From positions 1 to 64,000 of the forward strand of contig NZ_JAMFTQ010000009.1 in NCBI RefSeq assembly GCF_024160105.1: a DNA stretch of 64,000 nucleotides, given 5' to 3'. This document shows, in pieces, positions 8,477 to 16,842 of this stretch. Position numbers and translations under genes: made by a program. This stretch comes from Corynebacterium stercoris. Lineage in GTDB: Bacteria; Actinomycetota; Actinomycetes; Mycobacteriales; Mycobacteriaceae. The notes below the pieces were generated by a model. The model saw only the letters and a list, made by a program, of their open reading frames with translations, was not told the DNA's origin and ran no database searches. Each line of letters begins with the position of its first letter. Within the stretch, counting starts at the first letter, position 1.

Positions 8477-8582
8477 GCCGTTTCCGACAGTTTGTCAGCA
8501 AATGTAGCGACCTGGGGAAATGGGTGCGGCCCAGAAAGATTCTGCAGAATCTTTCTGGGCCAGGGTGCCGGTGGCGTACCGG
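8477..8582. repeat. 106-bp direct repeat, copy 2, with perfect 32-bp palindrome
   Basis: This is the second copy of the element at 8301-8406. Its palindrome spans 8529-8560 and is perfect over 32 bp, centred on CTGCAG. The single mismatch present in copy 1 is compensated here, so pairing is preserved or improved. Transcribed from either side it would form a long hairpin, so it may act as a bidirectional terminator or as a mobile palindromic unit. Confidence 0.85.
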
Positions 8583-8640
8583 TGGCGTACCGGCGGGCGG
8601 TGCCGGTGCTCAAAGGCGACCGCGAGGACCGCCTCAACCC

Positions 8641-9612
8641 TTACTTCTTGGCGTCGTCCTGGTCCTTGCGGAGCTCGTGGCGGCCGGAGGCGCCGAAGGT
8701 GGTGTCGGCGTCGGACACCTTGTCGGAGCGGCGGCCGGAGCCGGTGTCGCCGAGGACATCGCTGCGTGCGGAGTCGCCGTGGGTCGGGGAGGTGGCCTGG
8801 CGCTGGTTGTCCTCGAGGGTGTCGAGGGTGGTCAGCTGCTCGTCGATGGAGGTCAGCAGGTGCTCGTCGCGGTCTGCGGGCTCCTCGCCGAGCGGGCCGG
8901 CGGAGCCGGGCATGGCGGCCTTCGGGCGCATGTCGTTATTCGGGTCGTTGGACACGCGGCGGCCAGCGGCGGCGTCCGCGGTACCTGCGGTAACACCGGA
9001 GCCCTTAACACCGGTACCAGCGGCGGTGCCGTGAGTAGTGCCCGAAGCATCGCCGGTGCGGGTGGAGTACACGAGGGTCGACTTGCCGGACTTATCGGTC
9101 TCGGTGCGGGTCGCCGCCGGGGCGGTGAACTTCACGGAGGTGGACTTCTTGGTGGTCTTCTTGCTGTCCTTGGAGGTCTTCTCGTCGATGACGTCGGAAA
9201 GCCAGTACTCCCACACTGCCCACGCCGCGGCTGCGGTGCCGGCTGCGGCGAGGATGCCGCCGATGACCTTGCCGGCGCCGCCCTTCTTGTCGTTCTCGTA
9301 GGACTTGATCTGCGCCTTGAGCGCAGCCTGGCGGGCCTTGCGGTCCGGGGCGGTGGCTGCGAACGCGGCGCGGCGGCGGTCGAGGCGGGCGTGAGCGTCG
9401 CGGGTCAGGTCGCCGGCCTGCTCACGGGCAGTCTCGTACAGGTCCTCGAGGTCGTCGATGCCGGCATCCTTGGCTACCTTCTCCAGCTTGCCGTCCTTGA
9501 GGGAGCCGAGGAGTGCGTCGTAGACCTCGCGCTGCTTCTTGTCGTCGAGCGTGCGGTAAAGGCCGTAAGCGCCGGTGGCACCTTTGAGTGCGAGCTTGAT
9601 TGCGGGGTTCAT
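8641..9612 (-). CDS. Membrane-anchored protein of unknown function
   Basis: The 323-residue protein starts with a helical, charged region (MNPAIKLALKGATGAYGLYR...; residues 1-110), then a single hydrophobic segment VIGGILAAAGTAAAAWAVWE (about 117-137). A long low-complexity Thr/Ser/Lys/Asp-rich tail runs to the C-terminus. ATG 9612 follows GGAG with 4-5 nt spacing. I do not recognise a named domain. It looks like a corynebacterial membrane protein with a disordered extension. It stands alone, with its 3' end facing the palindromic repeats. Confidence 0.65.
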   Translation of the reverse strand: MNPAIKLALKGATGAYGLYRTLDDKKQREVYDALLGSLKDGKLEKVAKDAGIDDLEDLYETAREQAGDLTRDAHARLDRRRAAFAATAPDRKARQAALKAQIKSYENDKKGGAGKVIGGILAAAGTAAAAWAVWEYWLSDVIDEKTSKDSKKTTKKSTSVKFTAPAATRTETDKSGKSTLVYSTRTGDASGTTHGTAAGTGVKGSGVTAGTADAAAGRRVSNDPNNDMRPKAAMPGSAGPLGEEPADRDEHLLTSIDEQLTTLDTLEDNQRQATSPTHGDSARSDVLGDTGSGRRSDKVSDADTTFGASGRHELRKDQDDAKK

Positions 9613-9821
9613 GGGGTCTCCATTTCGTCGTGCGTTGTGGTTTGTCGCCCCACCCTACTGAAATTGCAGGAATCGGGGTCGGAAATAAATGGACAGAGCG
9701 GTTCAGAAACCCGCTTAATATTCACGTCGAAAAACCGAGCTGCCTGCGAAAACCAAAGGAAGACAGCACGGTACATTGTGTCGCAGAACCCCGGGCAATA
9801 GATTTCAAACCACCGTTTTTC

Positions 9822-9840
9822 AACGGTTGACGTCAAGCGC
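9822..9840. promoter_or_regulatory. Possible operator/promoter region upstream of metF
   Basis: A perfect 10-bp palindrome TTGACGTCAA (9827-9836) directly follows AACGG, which is the mirror of CCGTT at about 9813-9817. It lies about 40 bp before the metF start and includes a TTGACG -35-like hexamer. No good match to the McbR consensus known for methionine genes in C. glutamicum was found. Assignment is tentative. Confidence 0.3.
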
Positions 9841-9873
9841 CGAGCCCGGCCAGACACACACGAGCGAAAGGCC

Positions 9874-10848
9874 ATGTTTTCCATGCGTGGGAACCTTGCC
9901 CCGACGCGGCTGTCTGCTTCGGCACCCCTTGACAGCCCCGAAGAGGCATTTCAGAGCACACCGAGCCAGCGGCGCCGCGGCACCCGCACGGCACTCAGCT
10001 TCGAGCTGATCCCGCCGCGCCACGGGGCCGATACCGCGCTGCTCGACGAGCTCATCGCCGGCCTCGCCGCCTACAACCCCGATTACGTCGCGGTGACCAG
10101 CTCCATGCGCAGCGATTGGCTGGAGGGTACCTCCGCGCTGATTGAGCGCGTCGCCAGCACCACCGACCTGCGTCCCATCGCGCACCTCGCGTGCACGGCG
10201 GGCACGAAGGCGGAGCTTGAGGGCTGGATCCGCGAGCTTATCGACGTCGGAGTTCGCGGCTTCCTCGCCCTTCGCGGCGACCTGCAGCCCGGCCAGACCG
10301 CGTTGCCGGAGGGTTACCTGCAGCACGCGACTGACCTTTTGAACCTCATCAACGAGGTGCAGGAGGAGCAGGCGTTCCACTTGGCGGCGGGCAAGCTCGC
10401 GCTGTCGGTGGCGTGCTACCCGTCCGGCCACGCCGAGTCGAAGAACTTCGACGAGGACTTGGACGTGCTGCTGGCGAAGCAGCGCCTCGGCGCGGATTTC
10501 GCCATCACGCAGCTGTTTTTCGACGCAGCCGATTACCTCGAGTTCGTGGATGTGGCCCGCCTGGCGGGTGTGCGCATCCCGCTCATCCCCGGCATCATGC
10601 CGATGACCAGCCTCAAGCGCGTGCAGCGCATGGGTGAGTTGTCGGGTCTTGAGGTGCCTAAGACTGTCGTCGAAAAGCTCAGTGCTGCGGGCACGCCGGA
10701 GGAAGAGTACGAGGTGGGCATGGAACTGTCCGCGGAGCTGGCGCGCACCATTCTGCGGGCCGGCACCGGCGGGCTGCACGTGTATACGCACAACAATCTC
10801 GCGGTGACGCGGGACCTGCTCGGGCGCATTGGCATCCAGCAGCCGTAA
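9874..10848 (+). CDS. metF: 5,10-methylenetetrahydrofolate reductase
   Basis: This 324-residue flavoprotein family member reduces methylene-THF to 5-methyl-THF, the methyl donor for methionine synthesis. Visible hallmarks are LSFELIPPRHGAD (catalytic Glu in the first strand), YVAVTSSMRSDW, FLALRGDL, the substrate strand ITQLFFDAADYLEF, and IPLIPGIMPMTSLKRVQRM near residue 240. It is a TIM-barrel protein of the bacterial MetF length. The ATG 9874 has GAAAGG only 2 nt upstream; ATG 9883 (11 nt spacing) is an alternative, so the first three residues are uncertain. metE follows 25 bp downstream, forming a folate/methionine pair. Confidence 0.92.
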   Translation: MFSMRGNLAPTRLSASAPLDSPEEAFQSTPSQRRRGTRTALSFELIPPRHGADTALLDELIAGLAAYNPDYVAVTSSMRSDWLEGTSALIERVASTTDLRPIAHLACTAGTKAELEGWIRELIDVGVRGFLALRGDLQPGQTALPEGYLQHATDLLNLINEVQEEQAFHLAAGKLALSVACYPSGHAESKNFDEDLDVLLAKQRLGADFAITQLFFDAADYLEFVDVARLAGVRIPLIPGIMPMTSLKRVQRMGELSGLEVPKTVVEKLSAAGTPEEEYEVGMELSAELARTILRAGTGGLHVYTHNNLAVTRDLLGRIGIQQP

Positions 10849-10873
10849 TTAATACTGACAAAAGGAAGAGAAG

Positions 10874-13132
10874 ATGACCGCACCCTTTCCCAAAGCCACA
10901 ATCGAGGGCTACCCGCGCATCGGCGCGAACCGCGAGCTGAAGCGCGCGCTGGAGTCCTACTGGGCAGGGCGTATCGACGCAGATACGTTCCGCTCCACCA
11001 CGCGTGCCCTGCGCATTGACAACTACAACCACCTGCGCGACCTCGGCCTCACCGAGGATTACGCCATCCCGGCCGACGTCGCCTACTACGACCAGGTGCT
11101 GGAGACCGGCCTGACCGTGGGCCTCATCCCGGGCGGCACCGACCTGGACGAGGAGTTCGCCCTCGCCCGCGGCAACGCGGAGCGCGTGCCGCTGGAGATG
11201 ACCAAGTGGTTCGACACCAACTACCACTACCTGGTGCCGGAAATCGCCGCTGACCAGGACATTACCCCGGCCCCGGAGCGCGTGCTTCGGCTGGTCGCCG
11301 AAGCGCGAGAAGCCGGGCACACCGTGCGCCCGTACCTGGTCGGCCCGGTCACTCTCATCGCGCTGTCCAAGCCGGCCGAGTGGTCGCTGCTGGACAAGCT
11401 CACCGACGCGTACGCCGCCGTCTTCGCCGCCCTGAAGGAAGCCGGCGTGGAATGGGTGCAGGTTGCAGAGCCGGCCCTGGTCGCCGACCTCTCCACCCCG
11501 GATGCCGAGCTGGCGAAGTTCACCGAGCAGGCGTGGTCCAAGCTGCTGGGCGAGGAGAACCGCCCGAGCGTCTACCTGACCACCCCGTACGGCGCGACTC
11601 GTGAGGGCCTGACCACACTGGCCAAGCTCGCCCCGGAGGCGCTGCACGTGGACCTTTCTCCGTGGACCCTCGACGAGGATTCCGGCTACCCGGAGCGCGT
11701 CCGCGCCCAGGTCGCAGAGCACGCCCCGGAGACCACCCTTGTCGCCGGCCTCATCGACGGCCGCAACGTGTGGGCCGCCAACCTGCGCCTGAAGGCGGAG
11801 ATCCTTCAGAAGCTCGGCGCCGAGCACGTCTCCACCTCCACCTCCCTGCAGCACGTGCCGCACACCCTCAACGCCGAGAAGAACCTGCCGGTGGACGTGG
11901 CCAACTGGCTGTCCTTCGCGGACGAGAAGATCTCCGAGATCCAGGCACTGGTCGCAGGCGAGGAGAACGCCACCGAGGCGTTCGCCCGCTCCGACCGCGC
12001 CGTGCGCACCCGCGCGGAGTCCGAGCGCACCCACAACGCAGACGTCGAGGCCCGCGTGAACGCCCTGCCGGCCGGCGCCGTGCAGCGCCAGCCGGAGTTC
12101 GCGGAGCGCAACAAGGTGCAGGAAGAGCAGCTCGGCCTCCCGGCCCTGCCGACGACCACGATCGGCTCCTTCCCGCAGACCCCGGAGATCCGCAAGGCCC
12201 GCGCCGACCACAAGGCCGGCGAGCTGACGGACGAGCAGTACACCGAGGCGCTCAAGACCGAGATCAAGAACGTCATCGAGCTCCAGGAGGAGATCGGCCT
12301 CGACGTGCTGGTGCACGGTGAGGCGGAGCGCAACGACATGGTGCAGTACTTCGCGGAGCTGCTCGACGGCTTCGTGGTCACCGAGAACGGCTGGGTCCAG
12401 TCCTACGGCTCCCGCTGCACCCGTCCGCCGATCGTCGTGGGTGATGTGTCCCGCCCGGCCCCGATGACGGTGGAGTGGGCGAAGTACGCCCAGTCCCTGT
12501 CCGAGAAGCCGGTCAAGGGCATGCTCACCGGCCCCGTCACCATCCTCGCGTGGTCCTTCAAGCGCGACGATGTGCCGCTGTCCCTCTCCGCCGACCAGAT
12601 CGGCGTCGCGCTCGCCGACGAGGTCCGCGACCTCGAGGAGGCTGGCATTCAGGTCATCCAGATCGACGAGCCCGCGCTGCGCGAGCTGCTCCCGCTGCGT
12701 GCCGACGATCGCCCCGCCTACCTCGACTGGGCCGTCCGCGCCTTCCGCCTGGTGGCCCTGGAGGCGAAGCCGGAGACCCAGATCCACACCCACCTCTGCT
12801 ACTCCGAGTTCGGCCAGATCATCGACGCCGTCGCCGGCCTGGACGCGGACGTGACCTCCATCGAGGCCGCCCGTTCCAAGATGGAGCTGCTCGAGGACAT
12901 CGACGAGACCTTCCACTCCGAGATCGGCCCGGGCGTGTGGGACATCCACTCCCCGCGCGTGCCCAGCCAGGAGGAGATTGTCGGCCTGATCAAGGCCGCG
13001 CTGGAGAACGTCCCGTCCGAGCGTCTCTGGGTGAACCCGGACTGCGGCCTGAAGACCCGCGGCTACGCCGAGGTCGAGCCGAGCCTGCGCAACCTGGTCG
13101 CCGCCCGCGACGAGGTGGCCGCGGGCCTGTAA
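10874..13132 (+). CDS. metE: Cobalamin-independent methionine synthase
   Basis: The 752-residue enzyme transfers the methyl group of 5-methyl-tetrahydropteroyl-triglutamate to homocysteine. The N-terminal domain begins with the family motif GYPRIGANRELKRALESYW. The C-terminal catalytic domain contains TTTIGSFPQTPEIRKAR, HGEAERNDMVQYFAE (zinc-ligand region), HTHLCYSEF (His and Cys zinc ligands) and NPDCGLKTRGY (the last zinc Cys). The length matches the family. The start has a good AAGGAAGAG site. It lies 25 bp after metF and probably shares its transcript. Confidence 0.97.
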   Translation: MTAPFPKATIEGYPRIGANRELKRALESYWAGRIDADTFRSTTRALRIDNYNHLRDLGLTEDYAIPADVAYYDQVLETGLTVGLIPGGTDLDEEFALARGNAERVPLEMTKWFDTNYHYLVPEIAADQDITPAPERVLRLVAEAREAGHTVRPYLVGPVTLIALSKPAEWSLLDKLTDAYAAVFAALKEAGVEWVQVAEPALVADLSTPDAELAKFTEQAWSKLLGEENRPSVYLTTPYGATREGLTTLAKLAPEALHVDLSPWTLDEDSGYPERVRAQVAEHAPETTLVAGLIDGRNVWAANLRLKAEILQKLGAEHVSTSTSLQHVPHTLNAEKNLPVDVANWLSFADEKISEIQALVAGEENATEAFARSDRAVRTRAESERTHNADVEARVNALPAGAVQRQPEFAERNKVQEEQLGLPALPTTTIGSFPQTPEIRKARADHKAGELTDEQYTEALKTEIKNVIELQEEIGLDVLVHGEAERNDMVQYFAELLDGFVVTENGWVQSYGSRCTRPPIVVGDVSRPAPMTVEWAKYAQSLSEKPVKGMLTGPVTILAWSFKRDDVPLSLSADQIGVALADEVRDLEEAGIQVIQIDEPALRELLPLRADDRPAYLDWAVRAFRLVALEAKPETQIHTHLCYSEFGQIIDAVAGLDADVTSIEAARSKMELLEDIDETFHSEIGPGVWDIHSPRVPSQEEIVGLIKAALENVPSERLWVNPDCGLKTRGYAEVEPSLRNLVAARDEVAAGL

Positions 13133-13165
13133 GGCCCAGCCGCGGAATCGCGTAGGGTGGAACGC

Positions 13166-13687
13166 ATGACTCAGAAAACGCAGACGATTACGTTCCACAC
13201 CAACCACGGTGACATTGTTGTCGACCTCTTCGGCAACCACGCTCCGAAGACGGTGGCCACCATCACCGGCCTGGCCACCGGCGAGCAGGAGTACTCCACC
13301 AAGAACGCCTCCGGCTCCAACGAGGGCCCGTTCTACGACGGCGCGATTTTCCACCGCATCATCCCGGGCTTCATGATCCAGGGCGGTGACCCGACCGGCA
13401 CCGGCACCGGCGGCCCGGGCTTCCAGTTCGCGGACGAGTTCCACCCGGAGCTCTCCTTCGACCGCCCGTACCTGCTCGCCATGGCGAACGCCGGCCCGGG
13501 GACCAACGGTTCCCAGTTCTTCATCACCGTGGACGCCACCCCGTGGCTGAACAACCGCCACACCATCTTCGGCGAGGTCACCGATGAGGCCTCCCGCAAG
13601 GTTGTGGATGAGATCGCCAACGTGCAGACCGGCCGCATGGACCGCCCGGTCGAGGACGTTGTCATCGAGTCCGTCGAGGTCAACTAA
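13166..13687 (+). CDS. ppiA: Peptidyl-prolyl cis-trans isomerase, cyclophilin type
   Basis: The 173-residue cyclophilin has the complete catalytic set: [48 protein letters not shown] and [11 protein letters not shown]. It has no signal peptide, so it acts in the cytoplasm to speed proline isomerisation during folding. ATG 13166 lies 7 nt after a TAGGGT -10 element (13153-13158) and lacks a ribosome binding site, which implies a leaderless mRNA. A strong terminator follows. Confidence 0.95.
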   Translation: MTQKTQTITFHTNHGDIVVDLFGNHAPKTVATITGLATGEQEYSTKNASGSNEGPFYDGAIFHRIIPGFMIQGGDPTGTGTGGPGFQFADEFHPELSFDRPYLLAMANAGPGTNGSQFFITVDATPWLNNRHTIFGEVTDEASRKVVDEIANVQTGRMDRPVEDVVIESVEVN

Positions 13688-13705
13688 GCCCTCACCTGCA
13701 CAGCG

Positions 13706-13743
13706 AGCCCCGGTGGGACGGTAACGTCCCGCTGGGGCTTTTG
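13706..13743 (+). terminator. Rho-independent terminator of ppiA
   Basis: A 15-bp stem (13706-13720 with 13725-13739) closes on a GTAA loop and is followed by TTTT. It begins 18 bp after the ppiA stop. Confidence 0.88.
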
Positions 13744-13770
13744 CGCGCGAAGCGGGTACATTCGGCACAC

Positions 13771-14466
13771 ATGGCCGCCAGGTACTCCCGCCCCGATTCT
13801 GTAATCCGCGCGTCGCTGCGCGGCGCGCCAGTGACCGGCGCCATCGCCGCGATCTGCGTGGCGGTCTTCGCGATTATGGCGCTGCAGGCGCGCTCGCTCA
13901 CGGACGTGGCGTGGGCCTCGCCCTTGGGCGAGGCGATGATTTTGTGGGGCCCTCTCGTGGAGGGACTCGGCTACCTGCGCCCGCTGACGGCTGGGTTCAT
14001 GCACCTCGACATCACGCACCTGTTCCTCAACATGATGATGCTGATCTTCGTGGGTGCGGAGGTGGAGCGCTACGTCGGCTCCGGCCCCTACGCGGTGGCG
14101 TACCTGGCTAGCGTGCTGGGCTCCTCGGCCGCGGTGCTCGCGTTCAACTTCACGGTGCCCACCGCGGGCGCATCCGGCGCGCTCTACGCGCTCATGGCCA
14201 TGCTCGTGGCCATTGCTTTACGACGTTCCGTTGATCTCCGCGCTCCCATCGCGCTCATCCTGGTCAACATCGCCTACACGCTCATGGCGGCCAACGTGAG
14301 TTTTTGGGGTCACGCGGGCGGGCTGGTGTTCGGTGCACTGATGGGGTGGTTCCTGACGTCGGCAAGCGTGAAAGTCCGCTGGGCCGGTGCGCTCGCGGGA
14401 CTCGTGCTGGGGGCTGTCGCGGTGTGGGTGCTCACGATCCCCTCGACGACGATGTACGGGCTTTAG
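13771..14466 (+). CDS. Rhomboid-family intramembrane serine protease
   Basis: The 231-residue protein has six or seven membrane helices. It carries the rhomboid catalytic dyad: the GASG motif (TAGASGALYALMAML, around residue 140) with the nucleophile serine, and the later FWGHAGGLVFG histidine. The HLFLNMMMLIFVGAEVER segment is the conserved second helix with the HxxxN pair. Such proteases cleave substrates inside the membrane; the target here is unknown. ATG 13771 lies 8 nt after TACATT, consistent with a leaderless transcript. Its stop overlaps the convergent crgA stop by 4 bp. Confidence 0.93.
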   Translation: MAARYSRPDSVIRASLRGAPVTGAIAAICVAVFAIMALQARSLTDVAWASPLGEAMILWGPLVEGLGYLRPLTAGFMHLDITHLFLNMMMLIFVGAEVERYVGSGPYAVAYLASVLGSSAAVLAFNFTVPTAGASGALYALMAMLVAIALRRSVDLRAPIALILVNIAYTLMAANVSFWGHAGGLVFGALMGWFLTSASVKVRWAGALAGLVLGAVAVWVLTIPSTTMYGL

Positions 14467-14738
14467 CGCCAGCCCATCGTCATCATCAGGCCCAGAATGA
14501 TGCCCGCGAAGCCGATGGCGTAGTTCCACGGGCCGAGCTCGGCCACGAACGCGACCTGGTCGCCGGCGATGTAGAAGAACAGCAGCCAGGCCAAGCCGAA
14601 GATCATCAGGCCGAACATGACGGCCTTGTACCAGACCGGTGTGCCGCCGGTGTTGATCTTCACCGGGGTGCGGTTCGCGCCGGTGGAGGTGGAAGAGACC
14701 GGGCGGGCAGCGTCCTTGGTTACTTTCGCCTTGGGCAT
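14463..14738 (-). CDS. crgA: Cell division protein CrgA
   Basis: The 91-residue protein has a polar N-terminus with KVTKDAARPVSS and two membrane helices (KAVMFGLMIFGLAWLLFFYI and YAIGFAGIILGLMMTM) separated by a short loop with LGPWNYAIG. This is the CrgA family layout, with normal length. CrgA helps to recruit peptidoglycan enzymes to the septum in actinobacteria. It is encoded next to the pknAB cluster, as in most corynebacteria and mycobacteria. The start has a GAAAGG site. Confidence 0.95.
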   Translation of the reverse strand: MPKAKVTKDAARPVSSTSTGANRTPVKINTGGTPVWYKAVMFGLMIFGLAWLLFFYIAGDQVAFVAELGPWNYAIGFAGIILGLMMTMGWR

Positions 14739-14796
14739 GGGAAGATCAAATCCTTTCGCGGGGAACTGGCGCTATGGTAACACCGGCAATCGGGGG

Positions 14797-16839
14797 CTAG
14801 TTAGTCAGCGGATTCAGGGCCGCGGCGTCGAACTCCCAGAGGTTGTAGCCGATGGCCTGGTCCTTGCGGATGGTGTTGCCGGCGGGGACTTCCTGGTGGC
14901 CGATCATGCCGGCATCCACAAGCGCGCCGGTGGGCACGGTCGGACCCGCCACCAGGCGGCCGTTCCAGCCCGCGGTGCGCAGGGCGCGGTCCGCCTCATT
15001 CGGGGTCATGCGGGTGATCTGCGGCATGGTCATCAGCATGTTGTTGGACACGCGCAGCTCAACCGTGGTGCCGGTCTCCACCTCGGTGTTCGCGCCGGCC
15101 ACGCCGAGGACCTCGCCGTCCGGGCGCTCTGAGTCGACGCGGGTGACGGTGGAGCGCAGGTTCAGCTGGCTCAATGTCGCCGTCGCCTGGTTCACGTTCA
15201 GGCCGGTCAGCGACGGAATGGTCACGCGCTCGCGGCCGGTGGAGACGGTGATGGTCACCTTAGAGCCCTTGGAAATCTGCGAGCCGGCAGCCGGGTACTG
15301 CGAGGTGATCACGCCCTCCGGCACGTCGTTGGAGGTCTCGCGGCGGATGTCCTCGTTGAGCTCGAGGCCAGCCTCCTCCAGCGCGGCGGCGGCGTCCTGC
15401 GCGGTGAGGTTGGTCAGGTCCGGCACGTCCGTCAGCTCGCGGCCGGTGGATACGTTCACGGTGATCAGGGTGCCCGGGGCCAGCTCGGAGCCGGCGATCG
15501 GGTTGGTGCCAATCACGTGCCCGCGCGGAATGTCCGGGCTCGGCTGATCAGAGGTGACCACCTTGAATCCCAGGCCCTCCAGCTCAGGCACGGCCTCCTG
15601 GCGCGGCTTGCCGGTCACGTCCGGCACCGCCACCATTTGGGTCTCTACCGGCGCGGGTTCCTCGGCGGGGGAGGAGAAGTAGGAGTACGCCAGCCAACCG
15701 GTGGCGGCCAGGAGAATCAGGCCCAGGATGGAAGCGACCCACTTCATCCAGCTGGAGCTGCCGCTGGTCTTCTCGTTGGCGCGGCGGTGGTCCTCGTAGC
15801 GCGAGTGCGTCGCTGCCGGTGCGGCGGCAACGGGTGCGGCGGCGGGTTCCGGCGCGTGCTCGCGGCGCGGGGGCTGCGCGGCGCGCACCCGCGTGCTCAC
15901 GACGGTGGCGTCGGAGGCGTCGCTCGACGGAACGTCGTCACGCGAAGAAAGGTCCTGCTCAGCGGCTGCGAGGTGCGTGCGGGCCGCGTTGGTCACGGAG
16001 CCGCGCTCGAGGCGGGCCAGGTCGGCGCACATCTCGTCCGCCGTTTGGTAGCGGTCCGCCGGGTGCTTGGCCATGGCGGTGAGGATCACGGAATCCACGT
16101 TCACGGCCTCGTTGGGGCTCAGCGTGGCGGTGATGCGCTCGCTCGGCGGCTGCGGATCCTCCTGCACGTGCTGGTAGGCGACGGCGAAGGGGGATTCGCC
16201 CTCGAACGGCGGGGTGCCGGTCACGGCCTCGTACATCACGCAGCCGAGGGCGTAGATGTCGCTGCGGGCGTCGGCGGCCTTGCCGCGCGCCTGCTCGGGG
16301 GAGAGGTACTGCGCGGTGCCGATCACCGCGGAGGTCTGCGTCATCGCCGAGGTGGAATCGTCCAACGCGCGGGCGATGCCGAAGTCCATCACCTTCACCG
16401 CCCCGGTGTTGGTGACCATGATGTTCGCGGGCTTGATGTCGCGGTGGATAATGCCGGCATCGTGGCTGGACTGCAGCGCGCGGGTCACCGGCTGCAGCAG
16501 TGCGGCGGCCTCCTGCGGGGAGAGCGGGCCGTCGTTGCGCACGATGTCGCGCAGGTTCCGCCCCCGGACGCGCTCCATCACGATAAAAGGGATGTTCACG
16601 CCGCCGATGACTTGGGCGCCCGTGTCGTAGACCGCCACGATGTTGGGGTGGTTGAGGCGTGCGGAGTTCTTCGCCTCCTGGCGGAAGCGCTCGCGGAAGT
16701 TCTCGTCCCGCGCCATGTCGATCTTGAGCATCTTCACGGCAACGTCGCGCCCCAGCACGGTGTCGGTCGCGGCGTACACGTCACTCATGCCGCCGGTGCC
16801 GATGATGTCACCGAGCTCGTAGCGGTCAGCGATCTTCAT
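14797..16839 (-). CDS. pknB: Serine/threonine protein kinase PknB with PASTA domains
   Basis: The 680-residue kinase has a cytoplasmic kinase domain (residues 1-270): GTGGMSDVY glycine loop, VAVKMLK lysine (about 36), HRDIKPANIM catalytic loop, DFGIARALDD and an activation loop with SAMTQTSAVIGTAQY containing probable autophosphorylation threonines. A juxtamembrane linker and one membrane helix (about 365-390) follow, and then four extracellular PASTA repeats, each with a V-P-D/x-L-T-G-like start. PASTA domains bind peptidoglycan or lipid II. It begins 3 nt after the pknA stop, as the last gene of the operon. Confidence 0.97.
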   Translation of the reverse strand: MKIADRYELGDIIGTGGMSDVYAATDTVLGRDVAVKMLKIDMARDENFRERFRQEAKNSARLNHPNIVAVYDTGAQVIGGVNIPFIVMERVRGRNLRDIVRNDGPLSPQEAAALLQPVTRALQSSHDAGIIHRDIKPANIMVTNTGAVKVMDFGIARALDDSTSAMTQTSAVIGTAQYLSPEQARGKAADARSDIYALGCVMYEAVTGTPPFEGESPFAVAYQHVQEDPQPPSERITATLSPNEAVNVDSVILTAMAKHPADRYQTADEMCADLARLERGSVTNAARTHLAAAEQDLSSRDDVPSSDASDATVVSTRVRAAQPPRREHAPEPAAAPVAAAPAATHSRYEDHRRANEKTSGSSSWMKWVASILGLILLAATGWLAYSYFSSPAEEPAPVETQMVAVPDVTGKPRQEAVPELEGLGFKVVTSDQPSPDIPRGHVIGTNPIAGSELAPGTLITVNVSTGRELTDVPDLTNLTAQDAAAALEEAGLELNEDIRRETSNDVPEGVITSQYPAAGSQISKGSKVTITVSTGRERVTIPSLTGLNVNQATATLSQLNLRSTVTRVDSERPDGEVLGVAGANTEVETGTTVELRVSNNMLMTMPQITRMTPNEADRALRTAGWNGRLVAGPTVPTGALVDAGMIGHQEVPAGNTIRKDQAIGYNLWEFDAAALNPLTN

Positions 16840-16842
16840 GGT

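Noticed and set aside
9780-9873. McbR or SAM-responsive site upstream of metF
   Set aside because: No good match to the known TAGAC-N6-GTCTA palindrome and no SAM riboswitch-like structure was found.
10679-13768. 1029-codon open frame on the minus strand across metE and ppiA
   Set aside because: It is a composition artefact opposite highly conserved genes; its protein is low-complexity Val/Gly/Arg and has no start signal.
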